50,972 nt of DNA, from contig JAJEIQ010000025.1 in assembly GCA_022827905.1 (NCBI GenBank), positions 1 through 50,972 on the forward strand, written 5' to 3'. This stretch comes from Pseudomonadales bacterium (GTDB lineage: Bacteria; Pseudomonadota; Gammaproteobacteria; Pseudomonadales; Azotimanducaceae). Under the pieces are notes generated by a model. The model was given only the letters and a program-made list of their open reading frames with translations. It did not search any database and was not told the DNA's origin. How positions within the stretch are numbered: the first letter of the stretch is position 1; every line of letters begins with the position of its first letter. This document shows, piece by piece, positions 8,064 through 15,209 of the stretch. The position numbers and the translations under genes were made by a program.

Positions 8064-9044
8064 ATGAAGCTATCGAGGAGGCGATTCATGAACGACTCCG
8101 TCAAGGGAATGGGGGCAGTATCACTCGGGGCTGCCGGAGTCGGCGGTGGTGTTCAAGCGGGCATCGACGCTGATCGTTTTGCCCGCGCGCGCGAGTTCGT
8201 GCTGTGCAACGCTCGGCTGGTCGACCGGCATCTGTTCGCCTGCCTGTTCGAGGGGGCGTCCAACGAGCCGGTACGCGATGCGTTGCGCGCTTACCGCAAT
8301 CCGGACGGCGGATTCGGCAACGCTCTGGAGCCGGACAAGCGATGCCCGGAGAGCCAACCGGTCGATGCCGAGGTGGCGCTCAAGATTCTCGACCTCGTGG
8401 ACGCATTCGACGATCCGATGGTGGCCCAAGTTTGTGACTGGCTTGCGCAGACGGCGGACCCATCGGGCGGTGTGCCGTTCGTGTTGCCGAGCGCAAACAA
8501 CTATCCGCATGCGCCTTGGTGGAAAGCGCTGCCTGAACCGCCCCCGTCGATCAATCCGACCGCGTCGATCATCGCAATCCTGAGCAAACGAAACGTTGCC
8601 CACCCATGGGTAGAGCGGGGCACCGCATTCTGCTGGCACGTTTTGGAGACTGAACAGACCAAGGGTTTCGATGATCTGCGCTGCGCCATCGCGTTCCTGG
8701 AGCAGGCGGCGGACCGCGATCGTGCGGCAGCCGGGCTGGCTCGCCTGCGTGACTATCTCTTCTCCTCCAATGAGATCGAGTATGACCTGAGCGCTCCTGG
8801 GTATGTGCATCCGCCACTCGACTGGGCGCCGGTTCCGGCGGGCTTCGGACATGGACTTTTCTCCCGGGATCAGCTCGTCGAGGGCCTCACGGCGCTGGCT
8901 GACGCCCAGCGCGACGACGGTGGCTGGCCCATCAAGTGGCCGGCGATCAGCCCGGGCGTGGAACTGGAGTGGCGGGGTAGGGTAACGATCGATGCGTTGC
9001 TGACGCTGCGGGCGTATGCGATTGCGGGCTATAGTGCAAGCTGA
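8064..9044 (+). CDS. Alpha/alpha-toroid (prenyltransferase/terpenoid-cyclase-like) protein
   Basis: A 326-residue protein with repeated YRNPDGGFG- and RDDGGWP-type segments, and paired helices, like the alpha/alpha-barrel of squalene-hopene cyclase and prenyltransferase beta subunits. It is shorter than a cyclase and no DXDD motif is seen, so catalysis is doubtful. Two starts compete. ATG 8064 gives KLSRRRFM plus a hydrophobic stretch ending VQA, a convincing Tat signal. ATG 8088 has a perfect AGGAGG ribosome binding site 7 bases upstream, and that site is itself what encodes the Arg pair. Homology starts around IDADRFARAREFV, so both are compatible. Location and function remain open. Confidence 0.65.
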   Translation: MKLSRRRFMNDSVKGMGAVSLGAAGVGGGVQAGIDADRFARAREFVLCNARLVDRHLFACLFEGASNEPVRDALRAYRNPDGGFGNALEPDKRCPESQPVDAEVALKILDLVDAFDDPMVAQVCDWLAQTADPSGGVPFVLPSANNYPHAPWWKALPEPPPSINPTASIIAILSKRNVAHPWVERGTAFCWHVLETEQTKGFDDLRCAIAFLEQAADRDRAAAGLARLRDYLFSSNEIEYDLSAPGYVHPPLDWAPVPAGFGHGLFSRDQLVEGLTALADAQRDDGGWPIKWPAISPGVELEWRGRVTIDALLTLRAYAIAGYSAS

Positions 9045-9121
9045 AGACTTGGCGGCGAACACCTTCGGCGGGGCGCTGTGGCGCGAGTACCGGCGGGGCA
9101 AGCGGCAGCAGGAATGAGACT

Positions 9122-9439
9122 ATGCCATTGACACGGGATTTCAGGGTGACGATCCGGGAGCGGCTGGAGCGCGATCCGGGCTTTCGGGAGGCGTTGCTCG
9201 AAGAAGGCGTGCAGTGCCTTCTTGCTGGCGAGGTCGATGTCGGCAAGGCGGTTCTGCGCGACTATGTCAACGCGACCATCGGGTTTCAGGAACTCGGCGG
9301 GCTGACTGCGAAGTCACCGAAGAGCCTGATGCGCATGCTCAGTCCGAACGGCAATCCGCAGGCGCGCAATCTCTTCGAGATCATCAGCTGCCTTCAGGAA
9401 CGCGAGGGACTACACCTCAAAGTACAGGCGGTTCGATGA
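9122..9439 (+). CDS. HigA-type addiction-module antidote, HTH (orphan)
   Basis: A 105-residue protein matching small DNA-binding addiction-module antidotes: an N-terminal RDFRVTIRERLERDPGFREALLEE-like helix pair, then an HTH region GGLTAKSPKSLMRMLSPNGN where the recognition helix precedes the conserved MLSPNGNP. Such proteins normally follow a RelE/HigB-like toxin gene. Upstream (9045-9121) there is no room for a toxin, so this looks like an orphan antitoxin. A 26-codon frame (9436-9516, ATGA overlap) follows with no recognised function. Confidence 0.8.
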   Translation: MPLTRDFRVTIRERLERDPGFREALLEEGVQCLLAGEVDVGKAVLRDYVNATIGFQELGGLTAKSPKSLMRMLSPNGNPQARNLFEIISCLQEREGLHLKVQAVR

Positions 9440-9490
9440 CTGAGACCGTCCCATTGAGGCTGCGAGCACACCATGATTGGACTTCCGTAA

Positions 9491-9700
9491 CACGCGAAGG
9501 TCCCGCGCGGCTCTGAGTGGGTTATCGGTGTCGAGAGTTGGGGCGAGTGGTTGGACCTCGCCCCAGCGTTCCTAGCGGAAAAGATAGCAGGGGAAGGCGA
9601 GATGCACGTTTACATGCGCCATGTGAGTGTGTTTGCAGGTGTGCTTTCCCCCAACGAGCGCAATTGGATCATCCGATCCGGACGTCGGGAGCGTGCGTGA
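9491..9700 (+). pseudogene. Unrecognised degraded ORF upstream of DUF6036 relic
   Basis: An open stretch without a convincing start, entered after TAA at 9488-9490 and ending in TGA at 9698-9700. The translation includes WVIGVESWGEWLDLAPAF and VFAGVLSPNERNWIIR. I do not recognise it. The stop overlaps the GTG of the next relic by GTGA, the spacing typical of a translationally coupled pair, so this is probably the remains of the first gene of a two-gene operon. Confidence 0.35.
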
Positions 9701-9870
9701 ACCGGCGACAGTTGCACCATGTGATCCGGGCGGCGGGCGCGGTGCTTATCCACGAGATGCACGGCTACTACGATCAGGGCATAACGGAACGGACCGCGAA
9801 GCTGCCGGACGGTTTCCGCGGATGTAACCCGCGTCTCGTAGGCGGAGTTAGGCAGCGCCCGCCCGCATGA
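9697..9870 (+). pseudogene. Deleted DUF6036-type nucleotidyltransferase-like relic
   Basis: The frame begins VNRRQLHHVIRAAGAVL, like the start of DUF6036/nucleotidyltransferase-like proteins (MNRxQLEHIIRAAxxI). It then goes straight to HGYYDQGITERTAKLPDGF, which corresponds to the later FGYYAQGVGxETAxLPAGW segment of that family. About 40-50 residues, including the GSQA nucleotide-binding region, are missing, and the tail after residue 45 is unlike the family. It is a broken gene, probably once part of a toxin-antitoxin-like or defence pair. Confidence 0.55.
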
Positions 9871-9893
9871 TCGGGCCATATGTAGCCTTTTCG

Positions 9894-10991
9894 TCAACGA
9901 TAAAAGATCAGCCGTTTCCTCTTAAGTCGCCCGGACGATAGTTGCCCTGCCGGATGCCGACGTTGCTTTTCCTTCTTTATCGCGGTTGCCCGAGCCTTCC
10001 GGCGCTGATATTCCTCCGGCGACAATCGCTTCCGAAGCTTGCCCCAGTACTGCCGCTCCGTTGAAAGGTACTTATCACGATTGCAGGAAGGGCACGCAAG
10101 CACGATGTTGTTAAATCCGTCCGAGCCACCTCGGCTCAATGGGTCTAGATGCTCAACGTTGCGCTTCTCATCGATCGAGGCGTCGCAGAAGTAGCAGACG
10201 GCCTCCTGTACATCCCGCAGCAACTCGATATCACCAAGCGTATGCGAAGGCTCCTTAGAGGAACGGGTCCGCTCCTGTCGCCGTCGCCAAGCACCGCTTT
10301 TGCGGCTGTACAGTCGACGCCGATCTTTCTTTCGGAGGGCTTCCAATCTGCTTTCCCAAGTATTGCGGTCGACCCAATAGTCAAACCAATCGCGTAATTC
10401 TCTGGGCGCATTGCTCGGCTTGTCTTTGACGCATGGACACGCACTGAAATCCGCTTGCGGCGGTGCTCCGCAACTCCTGCAGTTGGCGTACTCGATAAGT
10501 GCTTCCGCGAAAGCGGGCAGTATTCCGACTTCGGGATCGTAGTTAATGGAAAAGTGCATGGTGCCGTCATCCATCACATCGGATACCGCCTCGGTCCAAG
10601 GAAGGCTCTCTGGATGGCCGTCCGGGGCAGCGTCCGTTCCTAGGCGATCAAGCGTTCCCTTAACGCCATCATGAACGTCGAAATTGGCTTGCGCTTGTTT
10701 AGCTGTTAACCACTCCCTGTACGGCCGGTAGGTCCGAAGCAGCGCAGAGCCTATTTTCTCCGGTCTACGCGACTGCAGATCGAACCCTTCGGCCGTCAAC
10801 CGATAGATGCCCCTGCGGACCCGTTCAACTAGACGGGCATGCCTCAAGTGGGTCAGACATCTGCCGACTCGATTTGCGAACTCCATTCGCCTTCCAGCGG
10901 GAAGCTTCTCGCGCGCTTCTGCGGTGGTCAGCCCCGCCACATATGCGGTGCGCGCCCAAACTTCAGAGAAAGCAACGTTTCGCCGGTAATC
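9894..10991 (-). pseudogene. Mrr-N/HNH restriction endonuclease, 3' part cut by IS630
   Basis: This fragment continues through 10991 with no start codon beyond GTG 10940. It encodes most of an Mrr N-terminal winged helix (AREKLPAGRRMEFANRVGR, then RGIYRLTAEG). A Cys pair segment CRSCGAPPQADFSACPC follows. The C-terminal HNH domain has CYFCDAS, EHLDPLSRGGSDGFNN and ACPSCNRDK. The missing first 20 codons are on the far side of the adjacent IS element (12201-12261). Removing the element and one TA copy restores a single 386-residue frame. The whole would be a methyl- or modification-dependent type IV-like restriction enzyme; the target is not readable. The fragment could still be expressed from GTG 10940 without the first winged-helix strands, but is probably inactive. 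Confidence 0.85.
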
Positions 10992-12118
10992 TAGTGTGCT
11001 GTCGCTAAATTGTCATTACATTCCTCAAGCGCCTCCCTGGCGCGCCGGATGCTGGCGAGGATCCTCTCGCCGGACTTGCGCCAGACGTAGCGCTTGGGGT
11101 TGAGGTTGTGCTCCGCCAGGTAGCCGTTGATGGCGCCGACGAGCTCGCCCACGCTGGCGAAGCTGCCGTCGCGCACGACGTCCACGGTGAGGTCGCGGAA
11201 GAAGCGCTCGACCAAGTTCATCCAGGAGCTGGAGGTGGGCGTGAAGTGCAGGGCGATGCGGTCGACGCCGTGCGCCTTGCGGTGGCGGCGGTTGTGCCAG
11301 TCCACCCAGGACCTGACCTTGGCGTGCTTGTGGGTGGCGTAGTTGTCGACGATCAGGTGCAGGCACACCCCGCCGGGGGTCTCCCGGTTGAGGTGGCGGA
11401 GGAAGTCGAGCCACTCCCGGTGGGTGTGCCGGGCGTGGGTGCGGCTGAACAGCTTGCCGTCCAGGTAGGACAGCGCGGCGAACAGCGTCACCGTGCCGTG
11501 GCGCTTGTAGTCGTGCGTCCGGGTGGCGCTGTGGCCGCGCAGGACGGGGAAGCCGGGCTGGGTGCGCTCCAGGGCCTGGCACTGGCTCTTCTCGTCGCAG
11601 CACAGCACCAGCCCCCGCTCCGGCGGGTCCAGGTACAGCCCGACCACGTCCCAGAACCGCTCCTCGAAGCGCGGGTCGTTCGACAGCTTGAACGTGCGCG
11701 TCACGTGCGGCTTGATGTCGTTGGCCCGCCACAGCCGCCGCACCGTGTCCTTGGACACCCCGGCCGCCTTGGCCATGCTGCGCACCGACCACCGCGTCCG
11801 GTTCGGCGGCGGCCGGGTGGCCCCCAGGATGATCCGCTCGCGCACCTCCGGCGCGATGGACGGCTTGCGGCCGCGGCCCCCGGCGTCCGCAAGCCCCGCA
11901 AGCCCCGCCTCGCGGAAGCGGCGCTCCCACCGGATCACCGCCGCGCGGCTGACGCCCACCGCCCGCGCCGTCGCCGCCTGGCTGAGGCCCTCCGCCCGAC
12001 GCAGGACGATCGACGCCCGCCAGTGGTCCCGCTGCGCCGCGGTGGGCCTTTGAACCACCGCCTCAAGCGCCTCGCGCTGATGCGCGGTGAGGGTCAGCAA
12101 AGGGGTCGGTCTTGGCAT
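10991..12118 (-). CDS. IS630-family transposase
   Basis: A 375-residue transposase with N-terminal helix-turn-helix domains (SQAATARAVGVSRAAVIRW and SMAKAAGVSKDTVRRLW) and a DDE catalytic core: D175 in CCDEKSQ, D258 in LIVDNYATHK, E304 in MNLVERFF. Length and motifs are those of IS630/Tc1-mariner type elements using a TA target. The frame is uninterrupted and probably functional. It starts at ATG 12118. The TAG stop is completed by the TA target duplication plus one flanking base, so the stop codon depends partly on the insertion site. Confidence 0.95.
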   Translation of the reverse strand: MPRPTPLLTLTAHQREALEAVVQRPTAAQRDHWRASIVLRRAEGLSQAATARAVGVSRAAVIRWERRFREAGLAGLADAGGRGRKPSIAPEVRERIILGATRPPPNRTRWSVRSMAKAAGVSKDTVRRLWRANDIKPHVTRTFKLSNDPRFEERFWDVVGLYLDPPERGLVLCCDEKSQCQALERTQPGFPVLRGHSATRTHDYKRHGTVTLFAALSYLDGKLFSRTHARHTHREWLDFLRHLNRETPGGVCLHLIVDNYATHKHAKVRSWVDWHNRRHRKAHGVDRIALHFTPTSSSWMNLVERFFRDLTVDVVRDGSFASVGELVGAINGYLAEHNLNPKRYVWRKSGERILASIRRAREALEECNDNLATAH

Positions 12119-12200
12119 TCCACGGCTCCCGCATTGGCGTGCCCGGAAGCATGCCGCATCCCCCTCCCATATGCAATCTTATTTAAGCGACGGAACACTA
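10992..12200 (-). mobile_element. IS630-type insertion sequence with TIRs and TA duplication
   Basis: The left end reads TAGTGTGCTGTCGCTAAAT (10992 onward). The right end, on the opposite strand, reads TAGTGTTCCGTCGCTTAAAT (from 12200). These form terminal inverted repeats with few mismatches. TA is present at both borders (10992-10993 and 12199-12200), as expected for the target duplication. Length is about 1.2 kb with one transposase gene on the minus strand. The element sits inside the first codons of a restriction endonuclease gene. Confidence 0.9.
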
Positions 12201-12261
12201 GTGCGCCAAGCGTCGGCAGCATAAGCGCCTGGAAGCTAGGAATCCGGAAATCCGAGTCCAC
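12201..12261 (-). pseudogene. 5' part of the IS-interrupted Mrr-N/HNH gene
   Basis: Reading leftwards from GTG at 12261 (AGGGG about 8 bases upstream) the frame gives VDSDFRIPSFQALMLPTLGA. This is the typical opening of an Mrr N-terminal domain (IPxYxxLMLPxL). It runs to the IS border at 12201 and, after one TA, joins in frame to the fragment ending at 9894. The combined length is 387 codons including stop. Confidence 0.82.
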
Positions 12262-12453
12262 ATCTATACCCCTGTCCAGTCAACGGAGCATCAGCGGCTT
12301 CGTGATCTTCCGTCAAGCCCCACTCCCGGCATTGCCGATCATGTCCGGGAGTAGGTCCATCGCATTGGCAACCAAGGTCTCTGGACGCTTCCGATAGGTG
12401 CTTCACCGGAGATTCCGCCTCAATCGAGCGTGCCTCAGGCCGTCCGCCGCTCT

Positions 12454-13353
12454 TCAGCCGCTGGGAGTGGCCTTCTCCTGGGAGGCCGTGAGTGCCCGCA
12501 TGTCGATGAACGGTACGGCGCCGCCGCCGCTGACCGTCGGCAGGCGCCCGTCCCACGCCTCGATGGCCCGGAGTTCGATCAGCTTGGGGTTCTGGGCAAG
12601 CGCCTCGCCTTCGATGCGAATGGCCTCCGCACGGGCAGCCGCGGTCTGCTGCGTACGGAATGCTTCGGCCTCGGCGGCCTCCCGCACCTCCGCAGCCTTG
12701 GCCTCGGCCTGCGTGATGCGCCGGACCTTCTCGTTCTCGGCCCGCAGCGCGTCCTGCTCGGCCTTCACCTTGGCCTCAATTGAAGCGTTGAATTCATCGG
12801 AGAAGGCGAAGTCCGTGATGGCCACGTTCGCCACCCGGAGCGCTCCGTCCAGATCCCGGTCGTTCAGGGTGTCGTTGATGAACCGCTCGATCGCCTCTTG
12901 AATGCCTAGCTTGACCTGCGCCCGTTGCGTGACGAGCTGCTCGGCCGTGTACTGCGCGGTTACGGCCTTGACGCTTTCCTGGATGGCCGGCGCGATCAGC
13001 TTGGACGACACGATTTCCGGCGAGGCCCCGACATGCTGGTAGGTCTGCGGCGTCATCGGGCCGATCAGCGAATACTGCACGGCCACCTCCGTCGAGACCT
13101 CCTGCAGGTCCTTGGAGGCCGCTTCGGCGAGTACGGTCTCTCGCCGCAGCCGGACGTCCACATCCTTGACTGAGTCCAGCAGAGGCAGCTTCAGATGGAA
13201 GCCCTCGGCCAACGAGTTCGGCTGCACTGCCCCTACTCGCACGAGCACGCCATAGTGGCCGCTGGGCACGATGGTCCAGCACCCCATGGCGATTAGAAAC
13301 GCTGCGACTCCCCCAATCGCCGTTCCGACGCCAATGCCCAAAAGGTCTTTCAT
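12454..13353 (-). CDS. SPFH/prohibitin-family membrane protein
   Basis: A 299-residue SPFH (band 7) protein. An N-terminal membrane segment (GVGTAIGGVAAFLIAMG, about 5-25) is followed by the band-7 domain (VPSGHYGVLVRVG through AITDFAFSDEF), then a long Glu/Ala-rich coiled coil (FNASIEAKVKAEQDAL onward). Such proteins form large ring assemblies at membranes and act as protease or membrane-organisation scaffolds. I use ATG 13353, with AGGAG 7 bases upstream, rather than the longer ATG 13392. No NfeD or FtsH partner lies alongside, so its specific role is unknown. Confidence 0.92.
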   Translation of the reverse strand: MKDLLGIGVGTAIGGVAAFLIAMGCWTIVPSGHYGVLVRVGAVQPNSLAEGFHLKLPLLDSVKDVDVRLRRETVLAEAASKDLQEVSTEVAVQYSLIGPMTPQTYQHVGASPEIVSSKLIAPAIQESVKAVTAQYTAEQLVTQRAQVKLGIQEAIERFINDTLNDRDLDGALRVANVAITDFAFSDEFNASIEAKVKAEQDALRAENEKVRRITQAEAKAAEVREAAEAEAFRTQQTAAARAEAIRIEGEALAQNPKLIELRAIEAWDGRLPTVSGGGAVPFIDMRALTASQEKATPSG

Positions 13354-13469
13354 GCTCTGCTCCTGCTTCCTTTTATGTTGGTGGATTGCCACGCCATTAT
13401 GCGCTGTCGCGCATCAATTTGGGGGCCGCTTCGATTGCTCTATGCGGTCTGACGAGCTATTTTCGACAG

Positions 13470-13744
13470 ATGGCAGTGATCTACACCGTCTGCGAAGGAA
13501 AGCGAAGTTCTCCGAGGTGATTCGGCAGGTGCGGGAAGTCGAAAGCGTGACCGTTTCCTATCGCGGTGAGCCTGTGGCAAAAATCAGCCCGTTCAGGCGT
13601 CATCGGAGTCCGACGCTCGAACAGCGGTTGCGTGACCTTGAACAGCGGGGCGTCTTGGTTCGTTCGCGTGAACGTCCCGCACTTGGCCCGGTCGAACGGC
13701 GACCCGGTGCCTTGGCGCATTTTCTTGCCGAACGCCACGGATGA
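13470..13744 (+). pseudogene. Frameshifted Phd/YefM-type antitoxin
   Basis: The N-terminus MAVIYTVCEGK is read from ATG 13470, and AKFSEVIRQVREVESVTVSY continues in the next frame. A single missing A in the run GGAAAGCG (about 13498-13503) explains the break; restoring it gives an unbroken Phd-type antitoxin of about 91 residues that binds DNA and its PIN toxin. The TGA stop overlaps an ATG by ATGA, and that ATG opens MSVAKVQCG before a stop. Since PIN toxins commonly start MSVAYVDTS, the toxin appears to have been cut off after four codons. Confidence 0.68.
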
Positions 13745-13774
13745 GCGTCGCCAAAGTTCAGTGCGGCTGAACAC

Positions 13775-14017
13775 TCAGACTGGTGTGCTTTCAAGCCGTT
13801 CAATCTCCTCCTGCGTCAGCATCGGCATGTGACGGCTCGGCTGCCAGTAGTTGGCGATCTTCGACAGGTCGCGTGGGGTGCTGTACCCCGTGGCGAATTG
13901 GTTGATCCAATCGGCTAGGAACCCCGTGTCGATGCGGGCGTTGCGCAGCGCCCGTGCCAACTCGAAGACGGTTGCCCCCATGTTGTAGCGCAGGAGTTTT
14001 CGCTCAACCGGGTGCAT
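13775..14017 (-). CDS. Small hypothetical protein (possible fragment)
   Basis: An 80-residue frame starting at ATG 14017 (TTG 14029 also possible). It includes VERKLLRYNMGATVFELARA, a central GFLADWINQFATGYSTPRD and a C-terminal PMLTQEEIERLE. No family is recognised. The frame is open a little further upstream to a TAG at about 14040, and no ribosome binding site is obvious, so it may be the C-terminal piece of a larger lost gene. It lies between a toxin-antitoxin relic and an intact toxin-antitoxin pair. Confidence 0.4.
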   Translation of the reverse strand: MHPVERKLLRYNMGATVFELARALRNARIDTGFLADWINQFATGYSTPRDLSKIANYWQPSRHMPMLTQEEIERLESTPV

Positions 14018-14247
14018 CTGCAGGAACAATTCGCGGACCTAGCCCCGCTCAAGTGCGCTTTGCTGCGGTTTCACGACGAACTCGGTGAATTCCGTGAATG
14101 AAGGGCGGAACGCGCTTCCGGCCATGTTGCGGGACGCGACGCCGTCATGGATGTGCCTTCCGAGGGCGGTGCGCGGCGGACGGACATGGTTGCCCGGGCA
14201 GTCAAAGGCCTCGTCTCTGTTGCCTGCGGAAACCGAGACCGCTAAAC

Positions 14248-14277
14248 TCCGTCTTCACATATATATGTGAAGACGGA
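14248..14277. promoter_or_regulatory. 30-bp perfect palindrome, likely antitoxin operator
   Basis: Each 15-base arm reads TCCGTCTTCACATAT, so 14248-14277 is a perfect inverted repeat centred on an ATATAT tract. It lies 9 bases before the RHH antitoxin start (14287). Ribbon-helix-helix antitoxins bind palindromes over their own promoters, and the central TATATAT can double as a -10 box. It is read as an autoregulatory operator. Confidence 0.72.
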
Positions 14278-14286
14278 CGTCCCAAC

Positions 14287-14619
14287 ATGGCGAACAAGAA
14301 CACAACAATGAATCTTCCCGAATCCCTCATTGCCAAGGCCAAAGCCTATGCGGCCACCCAAGGCACCACCATGACGGCCATCGTGCGCAGCCATCTGGAG
14401 GCGGTCACGGCCGAGTTGGAACAGCCTGCGGAAGAACCTCTGCAAGCCTATTCAACGGGCATGATCGGACGTGATGAGGCCATTCGCCGCATTGGGGTCC
14501 GCGACTACGCCGGGTTGCTTGTGGCGCTGGGCGATGCGGGGCTCTCACCGCCTCGGCCGCCAGAGCACCAAATCGAAAACGAGGCGGCCACCTTCGCGCG
14601 CATCTGGGCCGCCACATGA
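14287..14619 (+). CDS. RHH-type (CopG/DUF6364-like) antitoxin
   Basis: A 110-residue protein. The N-terminal ribbon-helix-helix pattern is NTTMNLPESLIAKAKAYA-A-TQGTTMTAIVRSHLE (about 4-40). A C-terminal segment IGRDEAIRRIGVRDYAGLLV (about 58-78) probably wraps the toxin. It starts at ATG 14287 directly after the 30-bp palindrome and overlaps the PIN toxin gene by ATGA. It should repress its own operon and neutralise the toxin. Confidence 0.85.
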   Translation: MANKNTTMNLPESLIAKAKAYAATQGTTMTAIVRSHLEAVTAELEQPAEEPLQAYSTGMIGRDEAIRRIGVRDYAGLLVALGDAGLSPPRPPEHQIENEAATFARIWAAT

Positions 14620-15209
14620 AGCGTTGCGTTCTGGTCATTCCCGACGCTGGGCCGCTGAACAGCCTTTGGGTCGCCGATCGGCTGGACCTTCTGCTGCGCT
14701 TGAGCATGCCCATCGTGGTTGTGGACGCGGTTTACGATGAGGTCACGAGCGATCTCAGGTATCCAAAGGACGCGGCGGTCAAGGCGTTCATCGATGGGCA
14801 CAGCCCCCCATTCGTCATCGAGCAAACCGACGTCGGCGCCTATGAACGGGAGCGGCGCCGGGCCGGCGAGCCGCCCAAACGCAACATCGGTGAACTGGCG
14901 ATGATGGACTTCATCAGCGATGCTGGGGGCGTTCGGCGATATTTGGAGTCAAGCGACCCCCTTCTGGTCTTGTTCGAGGATCGCGGGCTGCGGGTTTTTC
15001 GCAAGCCTCCGAACATGCATCTGCTGTCCACGGTCGGGCTTTTGCGGGGGATGGAAAAGGCCGGCGTGATTCGCTCCGCGGACGCCGTCATTCAGGAGAT
15101 GACGAACCCGACCAAATCAGATCGGCGACCACAGGATCGCCGGGCGTTCGCTGATCTTCCCGCCGGGATCGATGAGCCGGCAGACATTGGCAGTCATTGG
15201 TCACCATAG
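14616..15209 (+). CDS. PIN-domain ribonuclease toxin
   Basis: A 197-residue PIN-domain protein. The motifs are IPDAGPLNSLW (first acidic residue D10), a Glu in YDEVTSD near 42, a central GELAMMDF, and SSDPLLVLFEDRGL for the last acidic residues. It is longer than VapC toxins (about 130), belonging to the larger PIN toxins. The 4-base overlap with the antitoxin marks translational coupling. The last 16 bases overlap the 3' end of the opposing CMD-like gene (15194), a tail-to-tail overlap. Likely an RNase that cuts tRNA, rRNA or mRNA. Confidence 0.85.
   Translation: MKRCVLVIPDAGPLNSLWVADRLDLLLRLSMPIVVVDAVYDEVTSDLRYPKDAAVKAFIDGHSPPFVIEQTDVGAYERERRRAGEPPKRNIGELAMMDFISDAGGVRRYLESSDPLLVLFEDRGLRVFRKPPNMHLLSTVGLLRGMEKAGVIRSADAVIQEMTNPTKSDRRPQDRRAFADLPAGIDEPADIGSHWSP

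Noticed and set aside
9034-9117. 27-codon frame overlapping the end of the toroid protein gene, ahead of the orphan antitoxin
   Set aside because: Too short for a toxin and not recognised; no ribosome binding site.
9436-9516. 26-codon frame with ATGA overlap behind the orphan antitoxin
   Set aside because: The overlap is suggestive, but the peptide matches nothing known and may be the head of a frameshifted gene.
11108-12397. 429-codon open frame opposite the IS630 transposase
   Set aside because: Antisense shadow; it crosses the IS border and has no recognisable domain.
12262-12453. Possible gene between the restriction gene start and the SPFH gene
   Set aside because: No frame with a plausible start or family signature; treated as noncoding.
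14030-14247. Short frames ahead of the toxin-antitoxin operon
   Set aside because: They run through the operator palindrome, lack ribosome binding sites and match no family.
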